Source: an uncultured Collinsella sp.
GTDB lineage: Bacteria > Actinomycetota > Coriobacteriia > Coriobacteriales > Coriobacteriaceae
Direction: 5' to 3'
DNA length: 10,145 nucleotides
Assembly (NCBI GenBank): GCA_900754435.1
Contig: CAAECT010000245.1
Span: 1-10,145 of the forward strand
Shown here piece after piece: positions 1 to 6,750 of this stretch; the stretch's first letter is position 1; each line of letters starts with the position of its first letter. Below the pieces are notes generated by a model. That model searched no databases and was not told the origin of the DNA. It was given only the letters and a program-made list of their open reading frames with translations. The translations under genes and the position numbers were made by a program.

Positions 1-1433
1 ACAGCGCCGATAGCAAGGGCCAACAGGTACTGCACCGGGTTCGTGATGACCGCGATAACCCAGGCGCCACCGTGCGGAGCGGGGCTCGCGCAACCAAAGA
101 GCATCGACAGACCGCCGGCGGTCGCAGATCCCAGGATGCAGGCGGGCAACACGCGAAGCGGATCGGCCGCGGCAAAGGGAATGGCACCCTCGGTGATAAA
201 CGACAGACCCATGATGTAGTTCACCAGGCCTGCCTTGCGATCGGCCTCGGTCCAGCGGTTCTTAAAGAACGTCGTGGAGAGCGCGATGACCAGCGGCGGT
301 ACCATACCGCCCGCCATGACGGCAGCCCTGATCATATTGCCCTGCAGCGTTTGCTCGGCAAGGGCCGCGGTGCCAAAGACATATGCGGCCTTGTTGATGG
401 GACCACCCATGTCGGTCGCCTGCATGCCGGCGCAGATAATGCCCAAAAGAACGATACTCGTGCCCGAAAGACCGTTGAGCGCGCCGCTAATGGCGGTGTT
501 GATAACGCCCATAATCGGGTTAACGGCCATCATAAAGAGACTCGTAAAGAGAATGCCCAGCACGGGGTAGATGAGCATGGGCTTGATACCGTCGAGCGAC
601 TCGGGTAGGACGCTTGCAGCCTTCTTGAGCGCATTGACGATAATGCCGGCGGCAAAACCGACCAGCAGCGCGCCCAAAAAGCCAGCAGAGACAAGCTGAG
701 CCTGGGCATCGGCATCCATTGCCGTGGTGAGATAGCCCAACGTAAAGCCCTGCTTTGCAATCCAGCCACCCACAAAGCCCGCGGCCAAGCCCGGACGGTC
801 AGCAATGGACATGGCAATATAGCCCGCAAGGATGGGGAGCATAAAGTTGAACGCCTGGTTGCCCGCAAGGTTAAAGAAGGCCGCGACCGGAGTGCTGTGG
901 CCGTATGCGCTCGTGCCCAGTCCCGCCTGGTCCAGCAAGAACGAAAGCGCCATGAGGATGCCGCCGCCAACAACAAAGGGGAGCATGTGCGAAACGCCGT
1001 TCATCAGGTCCTTATAGACCCTGCGGCCCAAACCCTCGGATTCGCCCTCGGCAGCCGCCTGTACCGCGGCGCCGCCGGACACATGATGAATAGGCGCATT
1101 GCCCGCAAGCGCAATATTGATAAGTTCCTCGGCGTCATTAATGCCACGCGTCACCGCACAGGAGTAAACCGACTTGCCATCGAAGCGATCGAGCTCGACA
1201 TTTTTATCCGCCGCAATGATGACACCCTTGGCACCAGCGATGTCTGCCGCGGTCAGTACATTTTTAGCGCCGCCCGAACCCTGAGTCTCGACCTTAATGC
1301 TCACGCCCATCTTGGCTGCCTGGTCTTCCAACCCTTTGGCCGCCATAAATGTGTGAGCAATGCCCGTTGGACATGCCGTGATGGCAACGACATCGTAAGT
1401 GCCGCCCCCAACCTTCTCGTTTGCAGCTGACAT
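1..1433 (-). CDS. fruA: PTS fructose-family transporter, EIIBC (3' end cut by window edge)
   Basis: This is a phosphoenolpyruvate-dependent sugar transporter of the inner membrane that imports and phosphorylates a fructose-type sugar. The frame is open from the ATG at 1433 to base 1 (477 codons) with no stop, so the C-terminus is missing. Residues about 13-110 form the EIIB domain: the phosphorylated cysteine is Cys21 in ACPTGIAHTF, the family signature. From about residue 135 the EIIC membrane domain begins (KDLMNGVSHMLPFVVGGG). It carries conserved EIIC-Fru motifs GMVPP (376-380), TEGAIPF (414-420) and PHGG (453-456). An AGGAGG-type ribosome site lies 5-6 nt before the ATG. No EIIA domain or 1-phosphofructokinase is visible; an EIIA could be fused beyond the edge or encoded elsewhere. 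The DeoR-type regulator just upstream fits a fru locus, but the same family also moves mannose-type sugars, so the substrate is inferred. Confidence 0.93.
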   Translation of the reverse strand, partial: MSAANEKVGGGTYDVVAITACPTGIAHTFMAAKGLEDQAAKMGVSIKVETQGSGGAKNVLTAADIAGAKGVIIAADKNVELDRFDGKSVYSCAVTRGINDAEELINIALAGNAPIHHVSGGAAVQAAAEGESEGLGRRVYKDLMNGVSHMLPFVVGGGILMALSFLLDQAGLGTSAYGHSTPVAAFFNLAGNQAFNFMLPILAGYIAMSIADRPGLAAGFVGGWIAKQGFTLGYLTTAMDADAQAQLVSAGFLGALLVGFAAGIIVNALKKAASVLPESLDGIKPMLIYPVLGILFTSLFMMAVNPIMGVINTAISGALNGLSGTSIVLLGIICAGMQATDMGGPINKAAYVFGTAALAEQTLQGNMIRAAVMAGGMVPPLVIALSTTFFKNRWTEADRKAGLVNYIMGLSFITEGAIPFAAADPLRVLPACILGSATAGGLSMLFGCASPAPHGGAWVIAVITNPVQYLLALAIGA

Positions 1434-1517
1434 GTTTCCTCCTTTTGCACAAGCAGGCCCAGCCCTCCCCTTCTGAGGGTCACAACCTGCGTATTACCTT
1501 GTGTTTGAGTGATTGAT

Positions 1518-1537
1518 AGCGCCGAAGTGACGGCGCT
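1518..1537. other. Short perfect GC hairpin upstream of the PTS gene
   Basis: Perfect 7-bp inverted repeat AGCGCCG / CGGCGCT with a 6-nt loop. On the plus strand it is followed by TTT, which looks terminator-like, but no plus-strand gene ends there. On the minus strand, the direction of the PTS gene, it lies about 85 nt before the start codon and has no U-run after it, so it is not a convincing terminator. It may be a 5' leader stem or a regulator site. A candidate -10 TAATAC (minus strand, near 1493-1498) lies between it and the gene, but no good -35 accompanies it. Confidence 0.4.
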
Positions 1538-1555
1538 TTTAAGCGATATCTATAC

Positions 1556-1627
1556 GATGGCCCCGGCGGGCATGATCACGTCGTATGGAAACAGGGGTAC
1601 TGGGAAATCATGCCCGACGGGGCCATC
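1556..1627. repeat. 21-bp imperfect palindrome (one mismatch) with 30-nt loop
   Basis: The left arm 1556-1576 and right arm 1607-1627 are reverse complements over 21 bases except for one position (G against A in the middle of each arm). The arms begin GATGGCCCCG and end CGGGGCCATC. The 30-nt loop shows no strong internal pairing. Neither strand has a T-run after the hairpin, so it does not look like an ordinary intrinsic terminator. It sits between the DeoR regulator and the PTS gene and directly abuts the next hairpin (1630-1666). It could be a mobile palindromic unit or a structured leader. Confidence 0.75.
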
Positions 1628-1629
1628 GG

Positions 1630-1666
1630 AACCACCACAATGGGGACAGGCACCTTTGTGGTGGTT
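1630..1666. repeat. Hairpin with GGGACAG-type loop (REP-like)
   Basis: Perfect 11-bp inverted repeat AACCACCACAA / TTGTGGTGGTT enclosing the 15-nt loop TGGGGACAGGCACCT on the plus strand. Two G·T pairs could extend the stem outward. It lies 22 nt past the stop codon of the DeoR gene. In the plus direction the stem runs into TTTT; in the minus direction no U-run follows, so it is a poor terminator for the upstream gene. Its loop shares GGGACAG-N-C with the hairpin at 3752-3778, whose stem sequence is unrelated. Confidence 0.7.
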
Positions 1667-1688
1667 TTGGCCTTACTTCGCCCTGTCG

Positions 1689-2435
1689 CTAGACCGTGAT
1701 GACGTTGTCTATCGACTGGTACTTGGCTGGCACCTCGCCCGCGGTAATAATCGTTGCGTCGCGGAAGTCCGCGAATTTTACGGGAGCCACCATGCCAAAC
1801 TTACTGGCGTCCGAGATTACGAAGCGTTTGGCTGTATGGCGCATCGAGATATGCTTGACCTGCGCTTCCTCGATATCGGGCGTCGTAAAGCCCTGCTCAG
1901 CGGCAATGCCGTTAGAACCCCAAAAGCCGCAGTTAAAGTTGTAGCGGTCTAGGGTTGCCAGAGCATCGGGGCCAACGAGCGCCTCGGTCTCGGGTTTAAG
2001 CTCGCCGCCCAGCACCACGGTGCGCATGCCGCGCACAGCGAGATGCTGAGCATGGAGCACGGAATCAGTCACATAGGTGACCGATTCGAGATGCGGAAGA
2101 TGCTCGATGAGTCTGAGCGTTGTCGAACCCGAATCGATGTACACAAAGCTCTCGGGCTCCACGAGCGCTGCGGCGCGGGCGCAGATACGCTCCTTGTCGT
2201 CGTTATGGAGATCACTGCGCTCACTGATCGTTAGGTCGCGCGTCACGTGCGCGCGCTCAAGACTTGTCGCGCCACCGTGCACCTTGGCGATGCGGTGCGC
2301 TCGGTCGAGCGTCTGTAGGTCGCGTCGAATGGTAGAGGCCGTCACGCCCAGGGCCTCGGCAAGTTCCGGCACGGTAACCGAGCCGGCCTGCTGCACCATC
2401 GACACGATCGCATTGAGCCTATCTTCCGCAAGCAT
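1689..2435 (-). CDS. DeoR-family transcriptional regulator
   Basis: DNA-binding repressor of sugar metabolism, 248 residues, the full length usual for the family. Residues about 6-58 form the DeoR winged helix-turn-helix, with the recognition region around VTASTIRRDLQTLD (31-44) and the trailing KVHGGA (51-56). The C-terminal DeoRC sensor domain carries the phosphosugar-site motif DSGSTT (101-106), plus LGGEL (142-146) and SDASKFG (208-214). In this family a sugar phosphate bound here releases the protein from DNA. The start at 2435 is supported by GGAGG about 8 nt upstream, placed at the very end of the oxidoreductase gene. The gap between the two genes is only 3 nt, so they are probably cotranscribed and translationally coupled. 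The PTS gene next to it makes a FruR-like role plausible, but the effector and operator are not shown by the sequence. Confidence 0.92.
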   Translation of the reverse strand: MLAEDRLNAIVSMVQQAGSVTVPELAEALGVTASTIRRDLQTLDRAHRIAKVHGGATSLERAHVTRDLTISERSDLHNDDKERICARAAALVEPESFVYIDSGSTTLRLIEHLPHLESVTYVTDSVLHAQHLAVRGMRTVVLGGELKPETEALVGPDALATLDRYNFNCGFWGSNGIAAEQGFTTPDIEEAQVKHISMRHTAKRFVISDASKFGMVAPVKFADFRDATIITAGEVPAKYQSIDNVITV

Positions 2436-2438
2436 CGC

Positions 2439-3518
2439 TTACTCCTCCTCGGGGTAGACGACTCCCCAATCGGCGCGGAGCTTGGTCATGAGCTCCATCA
2501 CATCAGAAGCATAATCCAGAAGCTCACGCTTGGAATCGTCGCCGGCGACGGCCTGCTCGAGGTCAGCCATCTCGTAGCACAGGGCATAAGCCTCGGTGCC
2601 AGCGTGGACCTCCTCACGGCGACCGTCCGCAGTCCACACGATGGTCGCATGGTCGGCGCGCGGATACTCGTTGACCTCGATATAGCACTTGTCGAAGCTA
2701 ATGACCGAACGCTTGGGCTGCTTGGAGTGGAGCGTGAGGCTCACCACGCCCAGCTGCTGTTCGGCATTACGGCAGACGATGCCGCCTGCAACGTCCACGC
2801 CGGTCTTGCAGGTGTTACCCAGAGACACGACCTCGACGGGCTGGCTCGCCATAAACAGGCGCATGACGGACAGGGCGTATACGCCAATATCGAGCATGGC
2901 ACCGCCGGCGAGGTTGCGATTGTAGAAACGGTTGGTCAGGTCGCCGTACTCCTTGTAGCTACCAAAGTTGAGCTGAGCGAGGTTCATGCGGCCAAACTCG
3001 CCGGCATCCATGCGGCGGCGCAGCTCTTGATACAAGGGCATGTGGAGCACCGTGGTAGCGTCCATAAGAACCACGTTGTGTTCGGCGGCAATGGCGCGGG
3101 CCTCTTCGAGCTCGGCGGAGTTGAGCGTGATGGCCTTCTCGCAGAGAACGTGCTTGCCGGCCGCCAGGGCGGCGCGCAGATAGGTGATATGGGTGTTGTG
3201 CGGGGTGGTGATGTAGACGGCGTCGATGTCAGGATCGGCGTAGAGATCCTCAACCGTGTCATAGACCTTCTCAACGCCATACTGTTCTGCAAAAGCCTGA
3301 GCCTTGGACAACGTGCGGTTGGCAACGCCCGCGAGCTTTCGGCCGGCAAGGGCAAGGGACTGAGCCATCTGGTTGGCAATAACGCCGCAACCGATCACAG
3401 CCCAACGGAGCTCGGGAGCCGTAAAGATGTCGTTAGGGAACGGCTTGTCCTGGACCGAAGCAAATGCTGCTTTGGCGGCTGCCGCGGCGTCGAGTGGAGC
3501 CTGCTTGGAATCTGCCAT
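2439..3518 (-). CDS. Gfo/Idh/MocA-family NAD(P)-dependent oxidoreductase
   Basis: Probable cytosolic sugar- or polyol-type dehydrogenase of 359 residues. A Rossmann domain starts at about residue 37 with the dinucleotide motif GCGVIA (43-48). TTPHNTH (104-110) and the catalytic-lysine motif CEKA (126-129) follow. The family normally has EKP here; alanine replaces the proline. The second domain includes GGAMLDIGVYAL (205-216), whose Asp and Tyr occupy the family's active-site region. About 36 residues precede the Rossmann fold, rich in Ala and probably disordered; no other ATG occurs before residue 51, and an AGGAG site lies about 6 nt upstream, so the start stands. It leads an operon with the DeoR gene. 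The substrate cannot be read from sequence; dihydrodiol/xylose-type dehydrogenases and glucose-fructose oxidoreductase are relatives. Confidence 0.9.
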   Translation of the reverse strand: MADSKQAPLDAAAAAKAAFASVQDKPFPNDIFTAPELRWAVIGCGVIANQMAQSLALAGRKLAGVANRTLSKAQAFAEQYGVEKVYDTVEDLYADPDIDAVYITTPHNTHITYLRAALAAGKHVLCEKAITLNSAELEEARAIAAEHNVVLMDATTVLHMPLYQELRRRMDAGEFGRMNLAQLNFGSYKEYGDLTNRFYNRNLAGGAMLDIGVYALSVMRLFMASQPVEVVSLGNTCKTGVDVAGGIVCRNAEQQLGVVSLTLHSKQPKRSVISFDKCYIEVNEYPRADHATIVWTADGRREEVHAGTEAYALCYEMADLEQAVAGDDSKRELLDYASDVMELMTKLRADWGVVYPEEE

Positions 3519-3570
3519 TATGTGTCTCCTGTGTCATAGAACGTCTTGCATTTCTGACAGCTCTATATTC

Positions 3571-3700
3571 GCACAAACACGCGCGTTTGTGCGCGTTTTT
3601 GCGTATCTCACCGCTAAACGGTCATTATTGCCCCGTAAACGGCGCATATATACGCATAGGTGCGTAATTAAACGCAATCTAACGCGCATAAACGCGCACA
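3571..3700. promoter_or_regulatory. 10-bp-phased inverted repeats upstream of the oxidoreductase operon
   Basis: GCGCGTTT starts at 3581 and 3591, with GCG again at 3601; AACGC starts at 3671, 3681 and 3691. Both sets are spaced exactly 10 bp. The two sets are inverted relative to each other: 3588-3603 and 3685-3700 are reverse complements at 15 of 16 positions, 81 nt apart. Between them lie two AAACGG boxes 21 bp apart (3616, 3637) and a perfect TACGCA / TGCGTA repeat at 3651-3666. A stem CGCACAAAC / GTTTGTGCG (3570-3578 / 3583-3591) sits at the left end. Phasing on one helix face suggests cooperative binding of a regulator, possibly the DeoR protein encoded downstream; this is inference. 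The oxidoreductase start is at 3518, and GAATATAG (minus, about 3563-3570) is only a weak -10 candidate. I see no gene in 3519-3846. Confidence 0.5.
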
Positions 3701-3751
3701 CAAGCAATTTATACAGCACGACCCGCTCATTTATGCTTACCCAGTTAGGGT

Positions 3752-3778
3752 ACTCATTTAAGACTGTCCCAAATGAGT
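3752..3778. repeat. Hairpin with GGGACAG-type loop, second copy
   Basis: Perfect 8-bp inverted repeat ACTCATTT / AAATGAGT around an 11-nt loop. Read on the minus strand the loop is GGGACAGTCTT, which matches the GGGACAG-N-C core in the loop of the hairpin at 1630-1666 (plus strand there), while the stems differ completely. CTCATTTA occurs again as a direct repeat at 3726-3733. The hairpin lies just downstream of the ribosomal operon terminator. Confidence 0.65.
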
Positions 3779-3785
3779 GGGGATA

Positions 3786-3820
3786 GAAAAAGGCCCGGGT
3801 GCCGTGGCATCCGGGCCTTT
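3786..3820 (-). terminator. Intrinsic terminator of the ribosomal protein operon
   Basis: On the minus strand a perfect 10-bp stem AAAGGCCCGG / CCGGGCCTTT encloses a 12-nt loop that may add a few inner pairs, and runs into a U-tract (A-run 3787-3791 on the plus strand). It starts 26 nt after the rplX stop codon and therefore ends transcription of the S10/spc-type operon before the metabolic genes. Confidence 0.92.
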
Positions 3821-3846
3821 GCTAGCAACTTGGTGTTGCGGGCAGC

Positions 3847-4152
3847 TTAGAACTTGTGGCCGCACTTCTTGCAGACGCGCAGCTTGTTCTTGCCGTCCTT
3901 CTCGTGACCGACGCGGGTAACCTTACCGCACTCGGGGCAGACGAGATTGACGTTGGAGGCGTCGATGGGAGCCTCCTGCGAAACGATGCCGCCCTGCTGG
4001 TTGGCAGCGTTGGGCTTGACGGCCTTCTTGACGACCGAAACGCCCTCGACAACGACCTTGTTCTCGGCGGGGAGAGCACGCAGGATAACGCCCTGCTTGC
4101 CGCGATCCTTACCAGAGAGAACCTGGACCTTATCGCCCTTCTTGATATACAT
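3847..4152 (-). CDS. rplX: 50S ribosomal protein L24
   Basis: Assembly-initiating protein of the large subunit that binds the 5' region of 23S rRNA. The 101 residues match the usual length. The N-terminal KOW motif is clear ([18 protein letters not shown], 4-21). Residues 72-97 form a zinc ribbon, CPEC (72-75) and CKKC (94-97), the four-cysteine version found in many actinobacterial and Gram-positive L24 proteins. GGGGAG lies a few bases before the ATG, and rplN ends 13 nt upstream. In most bacteria rplE follows; here a terminator follows instead, so this is the last gene of the transcript. Confidence 0.98.
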   Translation of the reverse strand: MYIKKGDKVQVLSGKDRGKQGVILRALPAENKVVVEGVSVVKKAVKPNAANQQGGIVSQEAPIDASNVNLVCPECGKVTRVGHEKDGKNKLRVCKKCGHKF

Positions 4153-4165
4153 ATATCTCCCCTAA

Positions 4166-4534
4166 CTACAGAGTCTCGGGAGCGAGCGAGACGATCTTCA
4201 TGTACTTCTTGTCACGAAGCTCGCGAGCGACAGGCCCGAAGATACGGGTGCCGACGGGCGAACCATCGTTGTTGATGACAACGCAGGCGTTCTCATCAAA
4301 GCGAATGTAGGAGCCATCCTTGCGGCGGATCTCCTTAACGGTGCGAACGACGACGCAACGGACAACGTCCTTCTTCTTGACGTTGGCGCCAGGGGTAGCC
4401 TCCTGGACAGCACCGATGAACACATCGCCGATGCCTGCATAACGACGCTTGGAACCGCCAAGCACCTTGATGCAGCGAATCTTGCGAGCGCCGGAGTTGT
4501 CGGCGACGTTCAGCATGGTTTGCATCTGAATCAT
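4166..4534 (-). CDS. rplN: 50S ribosomal protein L14
   Basis: Large-subunit protein at the 50S/30S interface that contacts 23S and 16S rRNA and is the docking site of the silencing factor RsfS. The 122 residues are full length. Hallmarks are [10 protein letters not shown] (10-19) and [12 protein letters not shown] near the C-terminus. The ATG at 4534 gives the conserved MIQ start and has GGAGG about 10 nt upstream. Unlike the tight spacing before it, a 118-nt gap separates it from rpsQ. This is the S10/spc operon boundary in Escherichia coli, and the gap here holds a branched hairpin. Confidence 0.98.
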   Translation of the reverse strand: MIQMQTMLNVADNSGARKIRCIKVLGGSKRRYAGIGDVFIGAVQEATPGANVKKKDVVRCVVVRTVKEIRRKDGSYIRFDENACVVINNDGSPVGTRIFGPVARELRDKKYMKIVSLAPETL

Positions 4535-4559
4535 GGTAGATGTTCCTCCGAACTAAGAA

Positions 4560-4625
4560 CCGAAGAGAGGTGCGCAGCCTTTATACGGCCCGTGGTATGC
4601 AAGCCAGGCATACGCACATCTTCGG
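4560..4625 (-). promoter_or_regulatory. Branched RNA structure upstream of rplN
   Basis: In the 118-nt rpsQ-rplN gap, CCGAAGA (4560-4566) pairs with TCTTCGG (4619-4625), and GTGCG (4570-4574) pairs with CGCAC (4613-4617). Inside, TATGC (4596-4600) pairs with GCATA (4608-4612), and a short GCC / GGC stem (4577-4579 / 4587-4589) may form a second arm. The result resembles a three-way junction that ends shortly before the rplN ribosome site. It fits a ribosomal-protein autoregulatory leader or an RNase processing site; the ligand is unknown. TATAAA on the minus strand inside it (about 4580-4585) resembles a -10 box but lacks a -35 partner. Confidence 0.5.
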
Positions 4626-4652
4626 AAACGTACAAGTCGTAAGAGCGACTGC

Positions 4653-4913
4653 TTATTTAGCGCGCTCGACGACCTCGATGAGGCGCCAACGCTTCATCTT
4701 GGACATAGGACGGGTCTCCATAACGCGGACGGTATCGCCCACGCCAGCCGTGCACTCCTCGTCGTGAGCGTGCAGCTTCTTGGAGCTGGTCATCATCTTG
4801 CCGTACTTGGGGTGACGCTTGCGCTCGGTGATGGTGACAACAATGGTCTTGGCACCGGAGACGGAGGTAACGACACCCGTACGGACCTTACGCGAGTTAC
4901 GCGAATCAGTCAT
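4653..4913 (-). CDS. rpsQ: 30S ribosomal protein S17
   Basis: Primary 16S rRNA-binding protein of the small-subunit body, an OB-fold of 86 residues, normal length. Conserved elements are KVRTGVVTS (9-17), ITERKRHPKYGK (28-39), the HDEE segment and the C-terminal RPMSKMKRWRL (68-78). AAGGAG sits about 5 nt before the ATG. It follows rpmC by 16 nt and is the last gene of the tight block, as in the E. coli S10 operon. Confidence 0.98.
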   Translation of the reverse strand: MTDSRNSRKVRTGVVTSVSGAKTIVVTITERKRHPKYGKMMTSSKKLHAHDEECTAGVGDTVRVMETRPMSKMKRWRLIEVVERAK

Positions 4914-4929
4914 GTTCTCTCCTTAGGTC

Positions 4930-5145
4930 CTACTCGGCGACAGCGGACTTCTCCGCTGCGATCTCGCGGGCGCGCTGCTCCGTGAGGACGCGAGCGATGT
5001 CCTTCTTCACGGTGTTGACGCGAGCGGTGTTGTCCAGCTGGCTGGTGGCCATCTGGAAACGAAGGTTAAAGAGCTCGGCGCGCATTTCCTTCAGCTTCTC
5101 AACGAGCTGAGCGTCCGAGAGCTCACGAATCTCTGCGGGCTTCAT
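4930..5145 (-). CDS. rpmC: 50S ribosomal protein L29
   Basis: Small two-helix protein near the peptide exit tunnel, part of the docking platform for trigger factor and the signal recognition particle. The family pattern is AEIRELSDAQLVEKLKEMR (4-22) followed by ELFNLRFQMATSQLDNTAR. At 71 residues it is slightly longer than E. coli L29 (63), with an Ala/Glu-rich tail. Its ATG overlaps the rplP stop codon by one base (TAATG), so translation is probably coupled. Confidence 0.98.
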   Translation of the reverse strand: MKPAEIRELSDAQLVEKLKEMRAELFNLRFQMATSQLDNTARVNTVKKDIARVLTEQRAREIAAEKSAVAE

Positions 5146-5648
5146 TAGTTCTCCTCCTTGGCGGCGGCGGCGTCCTCAGCAGCCCACTTGGCCTCGAGAG
5201 CGGCCTCCTCAGCCATCTCCTTCTCGATGCGCTGCTCAGCGTTCTTGGCAGCAACAATCTTGGTCTTGATGGGAAGCTTGTGCTGTGCAAGACGCAGAGC
5301 CTCGCGAGCGACCTCCTCGGGCACGCCCTTGACCTCGAACATGATGCGGCCGGGCTTGACGACGGCCACCCACTCCTCGGGATTACCCTTACCAGAACCC
5401 ATGCGAGTCTCGGCAGGCTTCTTGGTGATGGGCTTATCGGGGAAGATCGTGATGTAGACACGACCGCCACGCTTCATGTAGCGGGTCATGGCAATACGAG
5501 CGGCCTCGATCTGACGGTTGGTGATCCAATGGGCCTCGAGAGCCTGGATACCAAACTCGCCGAAATGCAGCTCGGTATTACCCTTGGCCTGGCCCTTCAT
5601 GGAGCCACGCTGCACCTTGCGGTGAAGAATACGCTTAGGGGCAAGCAC
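5145..5648 (-). CDS. rplP: 50S ribosomal protein L16 with C-terminal extension
   Basis: Large-subunit protein that helps position tRNA near the A and P sites. The core is canonical: an L(A)PKR start, [17 protein letters not shown] (22-38), then [21 protein letters not shown] (42-62) and [18 protein letters not shown] (83-100). The core ends near residue 132. About 35 more residues follow (to 167), mostly Ala, Glu and Lys, predicted by eye to be helical; typical bacterial L16 proteins are about 136-144 residues. The start is GTG at 5648, overlapping the rpsC stop (TAGTG), which implies coupled translation. The following rpmC gene overlaps its stop by one base. Confidence 0.97.
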   Translation of the reverse strand: MLAPKRILHRKVQRGSMKGQAKGNTELHFGEFGIQALEAHWITNRQIEAARIAMTRYMKRGGRVYITIFPDKPITKKPAETRMGSGKGNPEEWVAVVKPGRIMFEVKGVPEEVAREALRLAQHKLPIKTKIVAAKNAEQRIEKEMAEEAALEAKWAAEDAAAAKEEN

Positions 5649-6358
5649 TACTGACCCCTCCTCTCGGAGTTACGACGACGAGGACGGGAAGAGCCCTCGA
5701 GTGCAGGGTTGGGAACAGGCTGGCCCGGGAGCTTCTCGCCCAGGTAGATCCAGACCTTCACGCCGCAAGCGCCCATGGTGGTGCTGGCGACAGCCGTGCC
5801 GTAGTCGATCTTGGCACGGAGGGTGTGCAGAGGCACGCGACCCTCGCGGTACCACTCACGACGGCCCATCTCGGCACCGCCGAGACGACCGGAGCACTGG
5901 ATACGGATGCCCTTAGCGCCGGCCTTGCGGGCAGACTGGACAGCCTTGCGCATAGCGCGACGGAAGGCAACGCGGCCCTCGAGCTGCTCGGCGATAGACT
6001 GAGCAACGAGGTTGGCGTCGAGCTCGGGGCGCTTGATCTCGACAACGTCGACGGAGAGCTGGCCCTTGGAGACGCCAGCGACCTTCTCGAGCTCGGTGCG
6101 GAGGGTATCGATCTCGGCACCCTTCTTACCGATGACAACGCCGGGGCGAGCGGTGAGGATGATGACCTTCACCTTGTCGCCAGCGCGCTCGATCTCGACG
6201 CGGGAGACAGCTGCGCGGGAAAGACGCTTCTCGAGGTACTTGCGGATCTCGAGATCGTTACCGAGGGTCTTAGCGTAATCCTTCTCTGCGAACCAGCGGG
6301 AGCGCCAGTTCTCGGTGATGCCAAGACGGAAGCCGGTGGGGTAGACTTTCTGACCCAT
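5648..6358 (-). CDS. rpsC: 30S ribosomal protein S3
   Basis: Small-subunit head protein at the mRNA entry channel, with helicase-associated roles. The 236 residues are the usual length. The N-terminus [14 protein letters not shown] is canonical. The KH RNA-binding domain has its GxxG loop in VIGKKG (75-80). The C-terminal domain has [18 protein letters not shown] and then [10 protein letters not shown]. The tail is Arg/Pro-rich. GGAGG sits about 11 nt before the ATG within the end of rplV, with a 6-nt gap between the genes. Confidence 0.98.
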   Translation of the reverse strand: MGQKVYPTGFRLGITENWRSRWFAEKDYAKTLGNDLEIRKYLEKRLSRAAVSRVEIERAGDKVKVIILTARPGVVIGKKGAEIDTLRTELEKVAGVSKGQLSVDVVEIKRPELDANLVAQSIAEQLEGRVAFRRAMRKAVQSARKAGAKGIRIQCSGRLGGAEMGRREWYREGRVPLHTLRAKIDYGTAVASTTMGACGVKVWIYLGEKLPGQPVPNPALEGSSRPRRRNSERRGQ

Positions 6359-6364
6359 ACAGCT

Positions 6365-6736
6365 TTACGCCTCCTTTCGAGGAGCAACGACGACGGTGAT
6401 GTGGGAAGTACGCTTCAGAATGCGAGAAGCGGAACCCTTGGCGCGGGGACGGATGCGCTTAAGCGTCGGACCCTCGTCAACATAGGCAGCGGCGACAACC
6501 AGGTTGTCGGCACGCAGACCGTTGTTGTTCTCGGCGTTCGCAACGGCGGAACGGAGAACCTTCTCGACATCCACGGCGACGGCGCGGTCGCAGAAGTGGA
6601 GGATGTCGAAGGCCTGAGCGACAGGCTTGCGGCGGATCAGATCGACCACCAGGCGGGCCTTGCTGGGGGAAACACGCACGTACTTAGCGACGGCGCGAAC
6701 CTCGGTGGCCTCAGTTTCAATAGACTTAGTTGCCAT
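6365..6736 (-). CDS. rplV: 50S ribosomal protein L22
   Basis: Large-subunit protein whose extended loop lines the peptide exit tunnel; changes in that loop cause macrolide resistance in other bacteria. Conserved segments are [20 protein letters not shown] (15-34) and [11 protein letters not shown] (64-74). The tunnel loop around [14 protein letters not shown] keeps the usual sequence, so no resistance change is evident. At 123 residues it has a slightly longer N-terminus than E. coli L22 (110). GGGGG lies about 10 nt before the ATG, and rpsS ends 14 nt upstream. Confidence 0.98.
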   Translation of the reverse strand: MATKSIETEATEVRAVAKYVRVSPSKARLVVDLIRRKPVAQAFDILHFCDRAVAVDVEKVLRSAVANAENNNGLRADNLVVAAAYVDEGPTLKRIRPRAKGSASRILKRTSHITVVVAPRKEA

Positions 6737-6750
6737 TTACGGTTAACCCC

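Noticed and set aside
2604..3539. 311-codon plus-strand open frame opposite the oxidoreductase
   Set aside because: Antisense shadow; the minus-strand protein has clear Gfo/Idh/MocA motifs, a ribosome site and operon context.
3570..3600. Plus-strand intrinsic terminator (9-bp stem followed by TTTTT)
   Set aside because: No plus-strand gene precedes it, and the sequence is better explained as part of the phased repeat array.
3571..3700. CRISPR array
   Set aside because: The repeats are about 8-10 bp with no intervening spacers of 25-40 nt, and no cas genes are nearby.
3534..3719. 61-codon minus-strand frame (GTG start) in the spacer before the oxidoreductase
   Set aside because: The sequence shows 10-bp periodicity from phased repeats rather than codon structure, there is no convincing ribosome site, and no family is recognisable.
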